A stretch of DNA of 64,000 nucleotides from Bacteroidota bacterium (GTDB lineage: Bacteria; Bacteroidota; Bacteroidia; Chitinophagales; Chitinophagaceae): NCBI GenBank assembly GCA_016183765.1, contig JACPEA010000001.1:113098-177097 (forward strand), in the 5' to 3' direction. Position numbers and translations under genes: made by a program. Below are positions 1 to 7,974 of this stretch, one piece after another; position 1 is the first letter of the stretch; each line of letters starts with the position of its first letter. The notes below the pieces were generated by a model. The model saw only the letters and a list, made by a program, of their open reading frames with translations, made no database searches and was not told the origin of the DNA.

Positions 1-2
1 GC

Positions 3-860
3 TTTAACCTTACCGTGTTTTACGGGAAAGACGCGGATTGGGCCTCTGTGGTAAATGCCTGTATGCGTTATCCCATGTTTGCCGAAAGGCAGGTGGTTCT
101 ACTGAAAGAGGCGCAGCAGATGCGCGATATTGAAAAGCTGGAAGGATACATTGAAAACCCGCTTGCTACTACCGTATTTGTGGTGAGTTATAAAGAGAAA
201 AAAGTGGATGGCCGCTCCAAGCTGGCTAAGGTACTGAAGCAGAAAGGAGAGATGCTGACCACCAAAAAAGTGTACGACAGCCAGTTGCCCGAATGGGCCG
301 GGCAGATGGTGCAGCAACATGGGCTGAGCATTTCGCCCAAAGCCCTGCATTTGCTGGTGGATCATATTGGTAACGACCTGAGCCGTATCCAGAACGAGAT
401 CGAGAAACTGGCGGTGAACCTGGGAACCCGGAAAAACATCACGGAAGACGATATTGAGAATTATATCGGCGTCAGCAAGGAATTCAATGTATTTGAATTG
501 CAGGCCGCCATTGCGCAGAAAGACCTTGCCAAAGCCGTTCGCATCATCCACTATTTTGAGGCCAACCCCAAAGCCGGTCCCATACAGATGATCCTGCCGG
601 CCTTATATAATTTCTTCAGTAAGGTATTCATGATCTACAGCGTGCCCAATCCTGATGAAAAATCAGTGGCCACGGCGCTGGGTGTGAATCCTTATTTTGT
701 GCGCGACTACCTGGGCGCTGCCCGTAAATACGATTATAGCGGCGTAGAAAAGATATTGCTGCTCCTGCACCAATACAACCTCCGCGGCATTGGTATACAC
801 GATGGCGGTACTTCCGACGCCGGCCTGATGAAAGAGATGGCGGTGAAGATGATGGCCTGA
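3..860 (+). CDS. holA: DNA polymerase III delta subunit (5'-truncated by window edge)
   Basis: Clamp-loader subunit that opens the beta sliding clamp for loading onto DNA. The frame is open to the left edge and the first visible residues (FNLTVFYGKDADW) match the interior of HolA, so the gene starts outside the window and the GTG at 15 is not its start. 285 residues are visible against about 340 usual for the family. The visible part covers most of the RecA-like domain (the VVLLKEAQQM strand and helix, then VFVVSYKEKK) and the all-helical collar domain. Recognition rests on overall resemblance to Bacteroidota HolA proteins. It ends 30 bp before a strong hairpin that terminates the opposing transcript. 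Confidence 0.85.
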   Translation, partial: FNLTVFYGKDADWASVVNACMRYPMFAERQVVLLKEAQQMRDIEKLEGYIENPLATTVFVVSYKEKKVDGRSKLAKVLKQKGEMLTTKKVYDSQLPEWAGQMVQQHGLSISPKALHLLVDHIGNDLSRIQNEIEKLAVNLGTRKNITEDDIENYIGVSKEFNVFELQAAIAQKDLAKAVRIIHYFEANPKAGPIQMILPALYNFFSKVFMIYSVPNPDEKSVATALGVNPYFVRDYLGAARKYDYSGVEKILLLLHQYNLRGIGIHDGGTSDAGLMKEMAVKMMA

Positions 861-882
861 ACCGCACAGTTCCCTGATCAGT

Positions 883-925
883 AAAAAAAGATCAGTGAAA
901 TGAATAAGTACGCATTTCACTGATC
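883..925 (-). terminator. Intrinsic terminator for the reverse-strand lipoprotein/58-aa operon
   Basis: A perfect 13-bp inverted repeat (890-902 with 913-925, 10-nt loop) is followed on the minus strand by a run of seven T (883-889). The forward strand has no T run, so it mainly stops transcription from the minus-strand genes to its right. Confidence 0.8.
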
Positions 926-933
926 TGATGAAA

Positions 934-1110
934 TCAAGACTCAAAAGATTTCCTGTCCTGCAGGTAAATGCATACCAATGCCAGGTACACCACTATCAGG
1001 GAAACATATTCCTTCAGCGTGATCAGTTCAATGTTGATCAGGTTCTGGATGATGGCTACGATGGGGACCAGGATCACCAGTAAGGACAGGAAGACAAGGA
1101 TCTTTTTCAT
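934..1110 (-). CDS. Small two-helix membrane protein, 58 aa
   Basis: Unrecognised. ATG start and TGA stop give 58 residues. The N-terminus MKKILVFLSLLVILVPIVAI is a hydrophobic helix, and a second hydrophobic segment (SLIVVYLALVCIYL, about residues 37-50) follows a short polar linker; the tail is QDRKSFES. It starts 10 bp after the stop of the upstream lipoprotein gene on the same strand and ends just before a strong terminator, so the two are almost certainly co-transcribed. No Shine-Dalgarno is visible, which is normal here. It may be a small inner-membrane partner of the lipoprotein (chaperone, immunity-like or accessory role), but that is inference. Position in the operon, codon usage and the terminator argue that it is real. 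Confidence 0.65.
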   Translation of the reverse strand: MKKILVFLSLLVILVPIVAIIQNLINIELITLKEYVSLIVVYLALVCIYLQDRKSFES

Positions 1111-1120
1111 AAGTGTTGTT

Positions 1121-1894
1121 TTAATCTATGGATTCTTGGTACAGGCAGGAGCTAAAGTCGACCAGTGCAATGGCAGCACCGATCCATCCCGCTCTTTTGG
1201 CCAGCCATTTGGAAGCGCCGATCACTGCTTCCTGGATACCGTCTTTGGCAAGCCGGCTGAGGCCTGCTATTCCGAGAATACCACCCGATCCGAAACCGGC
1301 GGCATCTTTCAGGCACTCCCAGATCTCGTCAATGGTTATACCGAGCTTATTCACGCGTACCCCATTGGTCTGGCGGTTGCCCTGCGGCATGGACGAAACA
1401 TCGGACAGGCTGATCTGTTGATTGATCTGTTCCTTTGTTCTTACCCAGGACGCATCGGTTGAATGAAGCCCGTTCTCCAAGGAATGTGACAGGATCCGCT
1501 TGATCCCTGCTTCATCGAACTGCAATAAGAACGGGTTTTGGTAAAATAGCCGCAGGAGGTCATTATCGACCCTGTTCTTTAACAGCATGGCATCTTCGTA
1601 ACTGAGCGAGTATTTTTCATACACGGAAGCGATCTTAGCTTCTTCGCCGTTGGTCAGTTTCAATTCATTGATAAAAGATACCCGCCCTCCCCGGTCTTTC
1701 ACCTGCCGGTGGTAATTGGCCAGCATCAGCAGATCGGGGATGAACCTTTTACTGAAATCCTGGAAATCTGCTGAAACCGTAAGGTTTTCTACTGCCTGTT
1801 CTTCCGTAATGCGCTCATCGATCTTCTTTTTACAGGAGAAAAAGAAAAAACCGGTAGCGATCAGGAGACAAAAAAGAATCATAGACTTCTTCAT
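1121..1894 (-). CDS. Lipoprotein with two-cysteine Gly/Ala-rich C-terminal segment
   Basis: 257 aa, function not recognised. The N-terminus is a lipoprotein signal (MKKSMILFCLLIATGFFFFSC; lipidated Cys21 followed by three Lys), so the mature protein should be anchored in an envelope membrane. Residues about 25-165 are polar and mostly helical. From about residue 187 the character changes: Cys194 and Cys250 bracket some 55 residues rich in Gly, Ala and Ile (GFGSGGILGIAGLSRLAK, then WIGAAIALVDF), resembling a membrane-active or bacteriocin-like helical segment. That resemblance is inference only. It heads a two-gene operon with a 58-aa membrane protein and lies divergent from a small HTH regulator. 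Confidence 0.75.
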   Translation of the reverse strand: MKKSMILFCLLIATGFFFFSCKKKIDERITEEQAVENLTVSADFQDFSKRFIPDLLMLANYHRQVKDRGGRVSFINELKLTNGEEAKIASVYEKYSLSYEDAMLLKNRVDNDLLRLFYQNPFLLQFDEAGIKRILSHSLENGLHSTDASWVRTKEQINQQISLSDVSSMPQGNRQTNGVRVNKLGITIDEIWECLKDAAGFGSGGILGIAGLSRLAKDGIQEAVIGASKWLAKRAGWIGAAIALVDFSSCLYQESID

Positions 1895-2215
1895 GGTTGT
1901 GGATTTGGGTCCTTGTTGAAACAGCTGTTAACTGTATTCCCGTTTCAACTCCGGGTCCTACCTTACTATTTTTGAATTAGGGCAAAGCTGTCGGAATGGA
2001 TTCAAGCCCATCATTGGCTAAATGATGCCGTAAAATTCCACAGACCGGTTACCGGATACAAAGAAAACAGATAGAACTATGTTGTCCTGCCCGACAGATA
2101 TCTACGGGGATGAAAATAGGGTTGAAATACCTGGTCTCATAGCGTGTTTTCACCCTTTTTTCTGAAACAGAAAGGAATTACTATTGTAGCGTCTGGCCCT
2201 CTTAAATCCGAACAT
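1895..2215. other. Divergent intergenic region between lipoprotein and HTH genes
   Basis: About 320 bp with no convincing gene. It holds a perfect 8-bp inverted repeat GTTGAAAC/GTTTCAAC (1915-1922 and 1942-1949, 19-nt spacer) close to the lipoprotein start, a plausible binding site for the divergently encoded regulator. No exact TAnnTTTG box was found on either strand. Confidence 0.45.
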
Positions 2216-2479
2216 ATGTACCAACGAAACGAAGAAAGAATGCGTATTGCCCGTAACATACGGCTGATCAGGGAATTGCGTAATTACGACCAACGGTATG
2301 TGGCATCGTCCCTGCAGATAGGACGTTCTACCTTGTCTACCTGGGAGAACGGATTGTCTGAAGTAAAAATCGAGACCCTGATCCGGCTGGCTACCGTATT
2401 CGGCCTGGAAGATTACCGGCAGATCATTGATTTTGACCCCGATGCGTTGTTTGCGAGAAAGGAGAAAAAAGAAGGGTGA
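2216..2479 (+). CDS. XRE-family helix-turn-helix regulator, 87 aa
   Basis: Small DNA-binding protein. The Cro/C1-type HTH occupies most of the protein: ARNIRLIRELRNYDQRYVAS, then LQIGRSTLSTWENG and EVKIETLIRLATVFGL, the usual five-helix pattern. The ATG at 2216 is preferred over the in-frame upstream codon at 2144, because the extra 24 residues are unlike the family and the HTH begins about ten residues after 2216. It is divergent from the lipoprotein/58-aa operon and may regulate it or itself. It ends one base before the stop of ribF on the other strand. Confidence 0.75.
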   Translation: MYQRNEERMRIARNIRLIRELRNYDQRYVASSLQIGRSTLSTWENGLSEVKIETLIRLATVFGLEDYRQIIDFDPDALFARKEKKEG

Positions 2480-2480
2480 G

Positions 2481-3449
2481 TCAGATCCCGGCCAGACAGC
2501 TTACGGCTTTCTCACGGTCCTGGTGCAATTGCGCCTTCAGTTCATCAAGCCCGTTGAATTTTACTTCGCCGCGAAGGTATTGTTGCACGTGTACCTGCAG
2601 GATTTGCCCGTAGATGTCCTGGTTGAAATCAAAGATATTGACCTCTATCACCCGTTTCTTGCCGTCCACCGTTGGGCGGAGGCCAATATTCATCATGCCC
2701 TTGTAACTATTTCCGGGCTTGGGGCTGGCAGGTTGTGTTTCGGGGTTCAGTACAACGGTAACTGCATACACGCCATTGCCGGGGATCAGTTTTTCTTCAC
2801 TGCTGATGTGGAGGTTGGCGGTAGGGTAACCGATGGTCCGGCCCAGTTTATTTCCTTCGATCACCACACCTTCAAAAAAATAGGGATAGCCCAAAAAACG
2901 GTTCGCCGTCACAGAATTGTTCTCTGCAATGGCCCGGCGGATGCGTGTAGAACTTACCACGATCTCGTTGATCAGTTGCTCAGAGATCTCTTTCACCTCG
3001 AAGCCTAGGTTCTGCCCGTAACTCTTCAGCAAATGATAATCTCCTTCACGGCCCTTCCCAAAACGATGGTCGTAACCAATGATGACCATATGTGGCCTGA
3101 AATAATGGTACAGGAAATCCTTTACATATTGTTCTGCAGTCTGGTTGGCAAAGCGATGATCAAATGGGACCACTACCAGGTGGTCAACACCCGCTGCTTC
3201 CAGCAGGTGTATCTTTTCGTTGAGCGTACTCAGTAATTTGATATCGCCCGGAACAGAGGAAACGATCTTGCGGGGATGTGGATGAAAGGTAATGATCACC
3301 GTTTCTCCGCCGATCCTTTCTGCTTCTTCCTTCATCTGGGCAATGATCTGCCGGTGACCGAGGTGTACCCCATCGAAAGTGCCGATGGTGACCACAGCTT
3401 TTTTAAATTCCGGCAGCGAACCCGCCAATTCACGATGCACCTTCATCAT
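2481..3449 (-). CDS. ribF: Bifunctional riboflavin kinase / FAD synthetase
   Basis: Phosphorylates riboflavin to FMN and adenylates FMN to FAD in the cytoplasm. The N-terminal nucleotidyltransferase domain shows GTFDGVHLGH (residues 23-32, HxGH type), ITFHPHPRK and the SSTRIR loop. The C-terminal riboflavin kinase domain shows GRTIGYPTAN and NIGLRPT. 322 aa is normal length. The two adjacent ATGs (3449, 3446) lie only about 6-9 bp from a TACTTTTG -7 box (3455-3462, minus strand), so the transcript may be nearly leaderless. It is convergent with the HTH gene and divergent from purM. Confidence 0.95.
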   Translation of the reverse strand: MMKVHRELAGSLPEFKKAVVTIGTFDGVHLGHRQIIAQMKEEAERIGGETVIITFHPHPRKIVSSVPGDIKLLSTLNEKIHLLEAAGVDHLVVVPFDHRFANQTAEQYVKDFLYHYFRPHMVIIGYDHRFGKGREGDYHLLKSYGQNLGFEVKEISEQLINEIVVSSTRIRRAIAENNSVTANRFLGYPYFFEGVVIEGNKLGRTIGYPTANLHISSEEKLIPGNGVYAVTVVLNPETQPASPKPGNSYKGMMNIGLRPTVDGKKRVIEVNIFDFNQDIYGQILQVHVQQYLRGEVKFNGLDELKAQLHQDREKAVSCLAGI

Positions 3450-3454
3450 AACCG

Positions 3455-3462
3455 CAAAAGTA
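3455..3462 (-). promoter_or_regulatory. Candidate -7 box for ribF (TACTTTTG)
   Basis: An exact match to the Bacteroidota -7 consensus TAnnTTTG, immediately upstream of ribF. No clear -33 TTTG was seen at the expected distance. Confidence 0.45.
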
Positions 3463-3527
3463 AGGGAGTAAATCGGGAAAATTTGGAATTGGCAGATGGG
3501 GAATGACCGCCTACCACCCCGAATCTG

Positions 3528-3535
3528 TACCTTTG
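3528..3535 (+). promoter_or_regulatory. Candidate -7 box for purM (TACCTTTG)
   Basis: An exact TAnnTTTG match 35 bp upstream of the purM ATG at 3571. Its position rules out the longer in-frame start at 3496, which would lie upstream of the transcription start. Confidence 0.5.
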
Positions 3536-3570
3536 CCCCGTTCCAGAATTATCCATTACAAAATTCCAAA

Positions 3571-4740
3571 ATGTCACTATACGCAAAACGTGGTGTATCG
3601 GCCCAGAAAGAAGAAGTACATGCGGCTATCCAGAAGCTGGACCAGGGCTTATATCCCCATGCTTTCTGTAAGATTTATGCTGATCTGCTCTGTGGCGATC
3701 CCGACTGGGTGAATATCATGCATGCCGATGGTGCCGGTACCAAAAGTATCCTGGCTTACCTCTACTGGAAAGAAACAGGCGATGTATCTGTCTGGAAAGG
3801 TATTGCCGAAGATGCAGTGGCCATGAACCTGGATGACCTGCTCTGTGTGGGTGTGACCGATAATTTTTTATTCTCCTCCACCATCGACCGTAACAAACTC
3901 CGCATCCCCGGTGACGTGTTACAGGCGGTGATCAACGGTACCCAGGAATTCTTCGACCGGCTGCGCGGTTATGGTGTAAATATCCACTACCTCGGTGGTG
4001 AGACCGCCGATGTGGGCGATGTGGTACGGACCATTGCCGTAAACGGAACGATGACGGCCCGCTGGCCCAAGAACAAACTCATCACCAATGACAAGATCGC
4101 TCCCGGTAACCTGATCGTAGGTTTCGGAAGTGCCGGTAAAGCAGCTTATGAAACGGCATATAACAGCGGCCTGGGCAGTAATGGTTTGACCAGCGCCCGT
4201 CACGACGTGCTCAGTAAATACTATGCGGAGAAATATCCTGAAACCTTTGAGACCACACTACATAACGATGTGGTGTACATCGGCGGCAGTAAACTCACAG
4301 ATGAGATGGAAGTGAATGGCGAGAAAATCCCTGTCGGTAAATTATTGTTATCTCCCACCCGGACCTATGCGCCTTTGCTGAAACGGTTGCTGGATGAACA
4401 TTTTGAAGACATCAATGGACTGATACACTGCAGTGGCGGCGGCCAGACCAAGTGTATGAAATACCTGCCGCGCCCGTTGGCTATTATCAAGGACAACCTG
4501 TTTGCGGTTCCGCCGATCTTCCGGCTGATCCAGAAAAACTCCGGAGCTGACTATCGCGAAATGTACCAGGTGTTCAATATGGGGCATCGACTGGAAGTAT
4601 TCACCAGTGAGAAAGCTGCAGATGCCATGATCGCTACAGCAGAGCAACTGGGTATTGAAGCCCGGGTAGTGGGCAGGGTAGCAGAAGCGGAAAAATCTTC
4701 CCTGCTGCTGAAAGGCGCTTTTGGAGAGATCGTATATTAA
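3571..4740 (+). CDS. purM: Phosphoribosylformylglycinamidine cyclo-ligase (AIR synthase)
   Basis: Fifth step of purine synthesis: ATP-dependent closure of FGAM to AIR. The protein belongs to the longer Bacteroidota form (389 aa against about 345 in E. coli). Recognisable features are the DGAGTKSILAYLYWK loop, MNLDDLLCVGV, LGGETADVGDVV and the C-terminal FNMGHRLEV with an ATP-grasp-unrelated PurM/SelD-type fold. ATG 3571 (MSLYAKRGVS) matches the family N-terminus; 25 additional in-frame codons upstream lie across the promoter and are not counted. It stands alone, without other pur genes nearby. Confidence 0.93.
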   Translation: MSLYAKRGVSAQKEEVHAAIQKLDQGLYPHAFCKIYADLLCGDPDWVNIMHADGAGTKSILAYLYWKETGDVSVWKGIAEDAVAMNLDDLLCVGVTDNFLFSSTIDRNKLRIPGDVLQAVINGTQEFFDRLRGYGVNIHYLGGETADVGDVVRTIAVNGTMTARWPKNKLITNDKIAPGNLIVGFGSAGKAAYETAYNSGLGSNGLTSARHDVLSKYYAEKYPETFETTLHNDVVYIGGSKLTDEMEVNGEKIPVGKLLLSPTRTYAPLLKRLLDEHFEDINGLIHCSGGGQTKCMKYLPRPLAIIKDNLFAVPPIFRLIQKNSGADYREMYQVFNMGHRLEVFTSEKAADAMIATAEQLGIEARVVGRVAEAEKSSLLLKGAFGEIVY

Positions 4741-4813
4741 CCAGGTTTGTTATCAGTAAACTAAAACTGCAGCCGGATGGCCGCATTTTGTTAACTAATC
4801 GTAATTTAGGATC

Positions 4814-5500
4814 ATGTCAGACATTTTAGTTTCTATACAGAACGCCAATATTTACCAGGGAGATAGCCTGGTGTTGCAGAATGTGAACTTCAGCATCAGC
4901 CGCGGAGAATTTGTATACCTGGTTGGTAAAACCGGAACCGGTAAAAGCAGCCTGCTGAAAACCCTGTATGGAGAATTACCGCTGAAAGAAGGCCAGGGAT
5001 CGGTAGTGGGTTTTGACCTGCGCACCATGGACTGGAAAAAAGTGCCTTTCCTGCGCCGTAACTTGGGTGTGATCTTCCAGGATTTTCAGTTGCTGACCGA
5101 CAGGAATGTCCAGGAAAACCTCCGTTTTGTACTCAAAGCTACCGGCTGGCAGGATGAACGGCTGATGGAAGAAAAGATCAACGATGTGCTGGACAAAGTG
5201 GGCCTGAAAAGCAAGGGCTTCAAAATGCCTTTTGAAATGAGTGGTGGTGAGCAGCAACGTGTAGATATTGCCCGTGCCTTACTGAACTCTCCCAAACTGA
5301 TACTGGCTGATGAACCTACCGGCAACCTCGACCCCGAGACCAGCGATGAGATCATGCAGTTACTTATGCAGATATCACGCGATTACGGTACCTCAGTTCT
5401 CATGGCTACGCACGATTTTATCGTTATCAACCGCTATCCTTCCCGCATGCTCAAAACAGAGGGTGGAAGGGTGATCGATAGCGCAGCGATAGCCGTGTAG
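4814..5500 (+). CDS. ftsE: FtsE-type ABC transporter ATP-binding protein
   Basis: 228-aa ABC ATPase. Walker A GKTGTGKS (38-45), Q-loop (IFQDFQLL), signature SGGEQQR (143-149), Walker B LILADEP (162-168) with TGNLD after it, and the switch His in MATHDF. Length and sequence style fit FtsE, the cytoplasmic partner of FtsX that controls septal peptidoglycan hydrolases. No ftsX-like permease lies beside it in this window; in Bacteroidota the two are often encoded apart. A LolD-type lipoprotein exporter ATPase is the main alternative. Confidence 0.8.
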   Translation: MSDILVSIQNANIYQGDSLVLQNVNFSISRGEFVYLVGKTGTGKSSLLKTLYGELPLKEGQGSVVGFDLRTMDWKKVPFLRRNLGVIFQDFQLLTDRNVQENLRFVLKATGWQDERLMEEKINDVLDKVGLKSKGFKMPFEMSGGEQQRVDIARALLNSPKLILADEPTGNLDPETSDEIMQLLMQISRDYGTSVLMATHDFIVINRYPSRMLKTEGGRVIDSAAIAV

Positions 5501-5511
5501 TGATTGTTTTG

Positions 5512-6642
5512 TTATTCTTTACCCCATATCCATTCCACCATTTGCCTGGCATTGGCTTCGTTGTTGAACAAGCCTGTAAGCAGGTGCCTGCGTAGTTTAC
5601 TCTCTTCTTCGGTAAAAGGCTGGTGGTATAACTGTGCAATGAGTTCGCAGAATGCATTGGCATTGGTTCCGGTATGACAGGCAGACTCAAGCCCGCTACC
5701 CGCAACGGTGGCGTCGTTCACCACGCAGTGCCTTCCATGAAACAGGGCATTGATAAGTTTTGTCTTGGTGCCAGTGCTGGTAAACGAGGGGATGACATGG
5801 ATATGGGCTTTGGTGATCATATCGATCATCTCACTGTCAGAAGGGTTTGCCACCAGGCAGGTATGGTTTTGTGCATGAGCCAGTTCTACTAATTTTTCCG
5901 ATGGGTTCTTTCCGGCAATGACAAAAGGTACTTTTATTTTCCGGAAAACGTTCTCAAGCAGCCAGGTAGCGGCTTTGTCATTGGCATCCACACTCAGGTC
6001 GCCGTGGTAAAAGCAGTAACTGCCCATTCCTTCCTGGCAATCTAATTGCCAATCGGGTATATAGAGTGGCATGGGAGCAATATGTTGGCAACCCAGTTCT
6101 TTCCGGTATACCTCGTTGTCTTTTTCAGTAGTACCCCAGAATACAGCCTTGTTGGCTATTTTTTTCTCGTATGACTTCAAGAGCCTGCTTTCCATCCAGT
6201 AGTACATTTTTTTGATCCAGGAAGCGGAACTGCTGCAGAGATCACGGTAATACTGGTATTCCACATTGTGCAGTCTTACAAAACATTTCCGGTGGGCAAA
6301 TCTCTTGTCCAGCAGCAGGAAACTGCAATGGACTCCTTCCATCAGGATGGGGTGGTCATCTTTCAGCAGGTTCTCCAGCAGGCGTTCGTTTCTGCGGCTC
6401 GAAACAATGTAGGGGAGGGTGTTGGACAAACCCTTGTGCCCGGTATACCTTTCATAATACTGCACGCTTTCGCAATACCTGTTCAGTTCGGGCTGCACGC
6501 CACGGCCATATTCAAAACAATGGAGGTGAATCTTGATGCCCAGTTTTTGCAGCGCCGGTAATTTATAGAACACATCCATCAGACCACCATAATCAGGTGG
6601 GTAAGGAACATTAAAGGAGATGATATGCAATTGTTTTTCCAC
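5512..6642 (-). CDS. Glycosyltransferase, GT-B fold (family 4-like)
   Basis: 376 aa. The N-terminal half begins with a Rossmann strand and a Gly-rich donor/acceptor loop (IISFNVPYPPDYGG), typical of GT4-type enzymes. The C-terminal half has HGDLSVDANDKAATWLLENV, a VIAGKNP strand and the donor-binding region HVIPSFTSTGTKTKLINAL. It probably adds a sugar to a cell-surface glycan; the substrate cannot be told. It uses GTG as start, which shares one base with the TAG stop of the upstream glycosyltransferase (TAGTG), so the pair is translationally coupled. Confidence 0.82.
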   Translation of the reverse strand: MEKQLHIISFNVPYPPDYGGLMDVFYKLPALQKLGIKIHLHCFEYGRGVQPELNRYCESVQYYERYTGHKGLSNTLPYIVSSRRNERLLENLLKDDHPILMEGVHCSFLLLDKRFAHRKCFVRLHNVEYQYYRDLCSSSASWIKKMYYWMESRLLKSYEKKIANKAVFWGTTEKDNEVYRKELGCQHIAPMPLYIPDWQLDCQEGMGSYCFYHGDLSVDANDKAATWLLENVFRKIKVPFVIAGKNPSEKLVELAHAQNHTCLVANPSDSEMIDMITKAHIHVIPSFTSTGTKTKLINALFHGRHCVVNDATVAGSGLESACHTGTNANAFCELIAQLYHQPFTEEESKLRRHLLTGLFNNEANARQMVEWIWGKE

Positions 6643-7733
6643 TAAGCCATGTCTTTATAGAACCTGATCAGTACCTGTTCTTCATTTTCCCAGTTCAGGA
6701 TCTCTCTTGCCCTAAGACAGTTCTGCCGTAACTGTTCATACAAAACAGTATCGGTAAGTAAATTGTTCAATGCGCCCGCAATAGTTTCCGGCGCGGTATC
6801 GGGTATCAGGTAAGCAATATTGAATGGCTGGTTGATGGCGGCATATTCCGGGTAGTTCACGCATACCTGGGGTATGCCGGCCATGGTATAATCAAAAAAA
6901 CGATTGGCCAGCGAGTAATACTGGTTCATGCCTTCAGACGCAAACAGCGTAAGGCCGATAGATGCCTGTGGAGTAAGGACAACCAGCTCTTCCGGGCTAA
7001 CATAGCCGCGTAAGGTTACTTTGTCCTGCAGCTTGTATTGTTCTATAAGGGCCCGGGTCTGTTCAAAAAAATTACCCTTTCCGCAGATCACTAGTTTCGC
7101 GTTCACCTGCTGCATAGCTGGGATCAGGGTCTCAAAACAGCGTCCTTCGTTTACCGAGCCCTGGTACAATATCCATTTTTCTCCGGTTCGGGGAAGGTTG
7201 TTTGTGAGGGAAGTCGATCGGGGCAGGTTCCGTACAACGGCATATCTCACACCATATCTTTTCTCCAGTTCGGCACGGATGGTTTCATTCACGGTATATC
7301 CTTTAGAAAAACGGGGTACAGCAAACTGCTCCACTGCCAGCCAGAACCGGTGTATCTGCGGACGTGATAAGACCTCCTTCTGTTCGGTAAAAAGTTCATG
7401 GGCATCATATATCCTTTGCTGTTTTTTGATGGTGGTCACCAGGTACACCGGCAGAATGGTGTCGAGATCGATGGCGCAGATCATGTCAGCCTTCCGGAAC
7501 AACAGGTACCAGAACAAACGAAAATTGTATTCTGTATAGAACCCGATCCCGCGATGGAAAAAACAGCGGATCCTTTTCTGCAAAAATCCCCGGTCGGGCA
7601 GATCGGTCGAAGCGGGTAAACGCCTGCCCACCAATACCACTTCGTACCCCTGTTTTGCCAGGCTGCCCGCGATCCGGTGCATACGCTGGTCGTAACTGAG
7701 GTCGTTGGTGACCGTGAAAATGATCTTCGCCAA
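6642..7733 (-). CDS. Glycosyltransferase family 4
   Basis: 363 aa, GT-B fold. MAKIIFTVTNDLSYDQRMHR is the conserved start of a Bacteroidota GT4 subgroup. The TTG at 7733 is chosen because the further in-frame TTG at 7754 is itself the last three bases of a TATATTTG -7 promoter box. The C-terminal nucleotide-sugar domain shows LYQGSVNEGRCFETLI, VICGKGNFFE and a conserved SLANRFFDYTMAGIPQ motif. It is the first gene of a two-gene operon with the next glycosyltransferase and is probably involved in surface polysaccharide or glycolipid assembly; acceptor unknown. Confidence 0.8.
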   Translation of the reverse strand: MAKIIFTVTNDLSYDQRMHRIAGSLAKQGYEVVLVGRRLPASTDLPDRGFLQKRIRCFFHRGIGFYTEYNFRLFWYLLFRKADMICAIDLDTILPVYLVTTIKKQQRIYDAHELFTEQKEVLSRPQIHRFWLAVEQFAVPRFSKGYTVNETIRAELEKRYGVRYAVVRNLPRSTSLTNNLPRTGEKWILYQGSVNEGRCFETLIPAMQQVNAKLVICGKGNFFEQTRALIEQYKLQDKVTLRGYVSPEELVVLTPQASIGLTLFASEGMNQYYSLANRFFDYTMAGIPQVCVNYPEYAAINQPFNIAYLIPDTAPETIAGALNNLLTDTVLYEQLRQNCLRAREILNWENEEQVLIRFYKDMA

Positions 7734-7751
7734 AATGAACGGGTTTATGGA

Positions 7752-7759
7752 CAAATATA
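7752..7759 (-). promoter_or_regulatory. Candidate -7 box for the glycosyltransferase operon (TATATTTG)
   Basis: An exact TAnnTTTG match ending 18 bp before the TTG start at 7733. It implies a leader of about 12 nt. The -33 element is not obvious. Confidence 0.5.
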
Positions 7760-7974
7760 CCGGCTGGAAAATTACGGTAATAAGGTGGGAGGATGCATTT
7801 TTAAAAGAAGTTAACCTGTTTCAAATAACTGATTTACAATTTATTGCAATGTGATTATCGAATGAAATATAAAATACTTCCATACTTCTCCACTTATTAT
7901 ACACAGCAATTTTTTCTCTACAGGAATTCTACCCCTTTTACTGTATGTTCGCAGGTACTTAAACAGGAATATAC

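Noticed and set aside
2583..2598. TGTTGCACGTG... as a parS candidate
   Set aside because: Only half of the consensus palindrome matches and it lies within ribF.
2427..3008. 193-codon plus-strand frame opposite ribF
   Set aside because: Overlaps the HTH gene end and the conserved ribF sequence in another frame.
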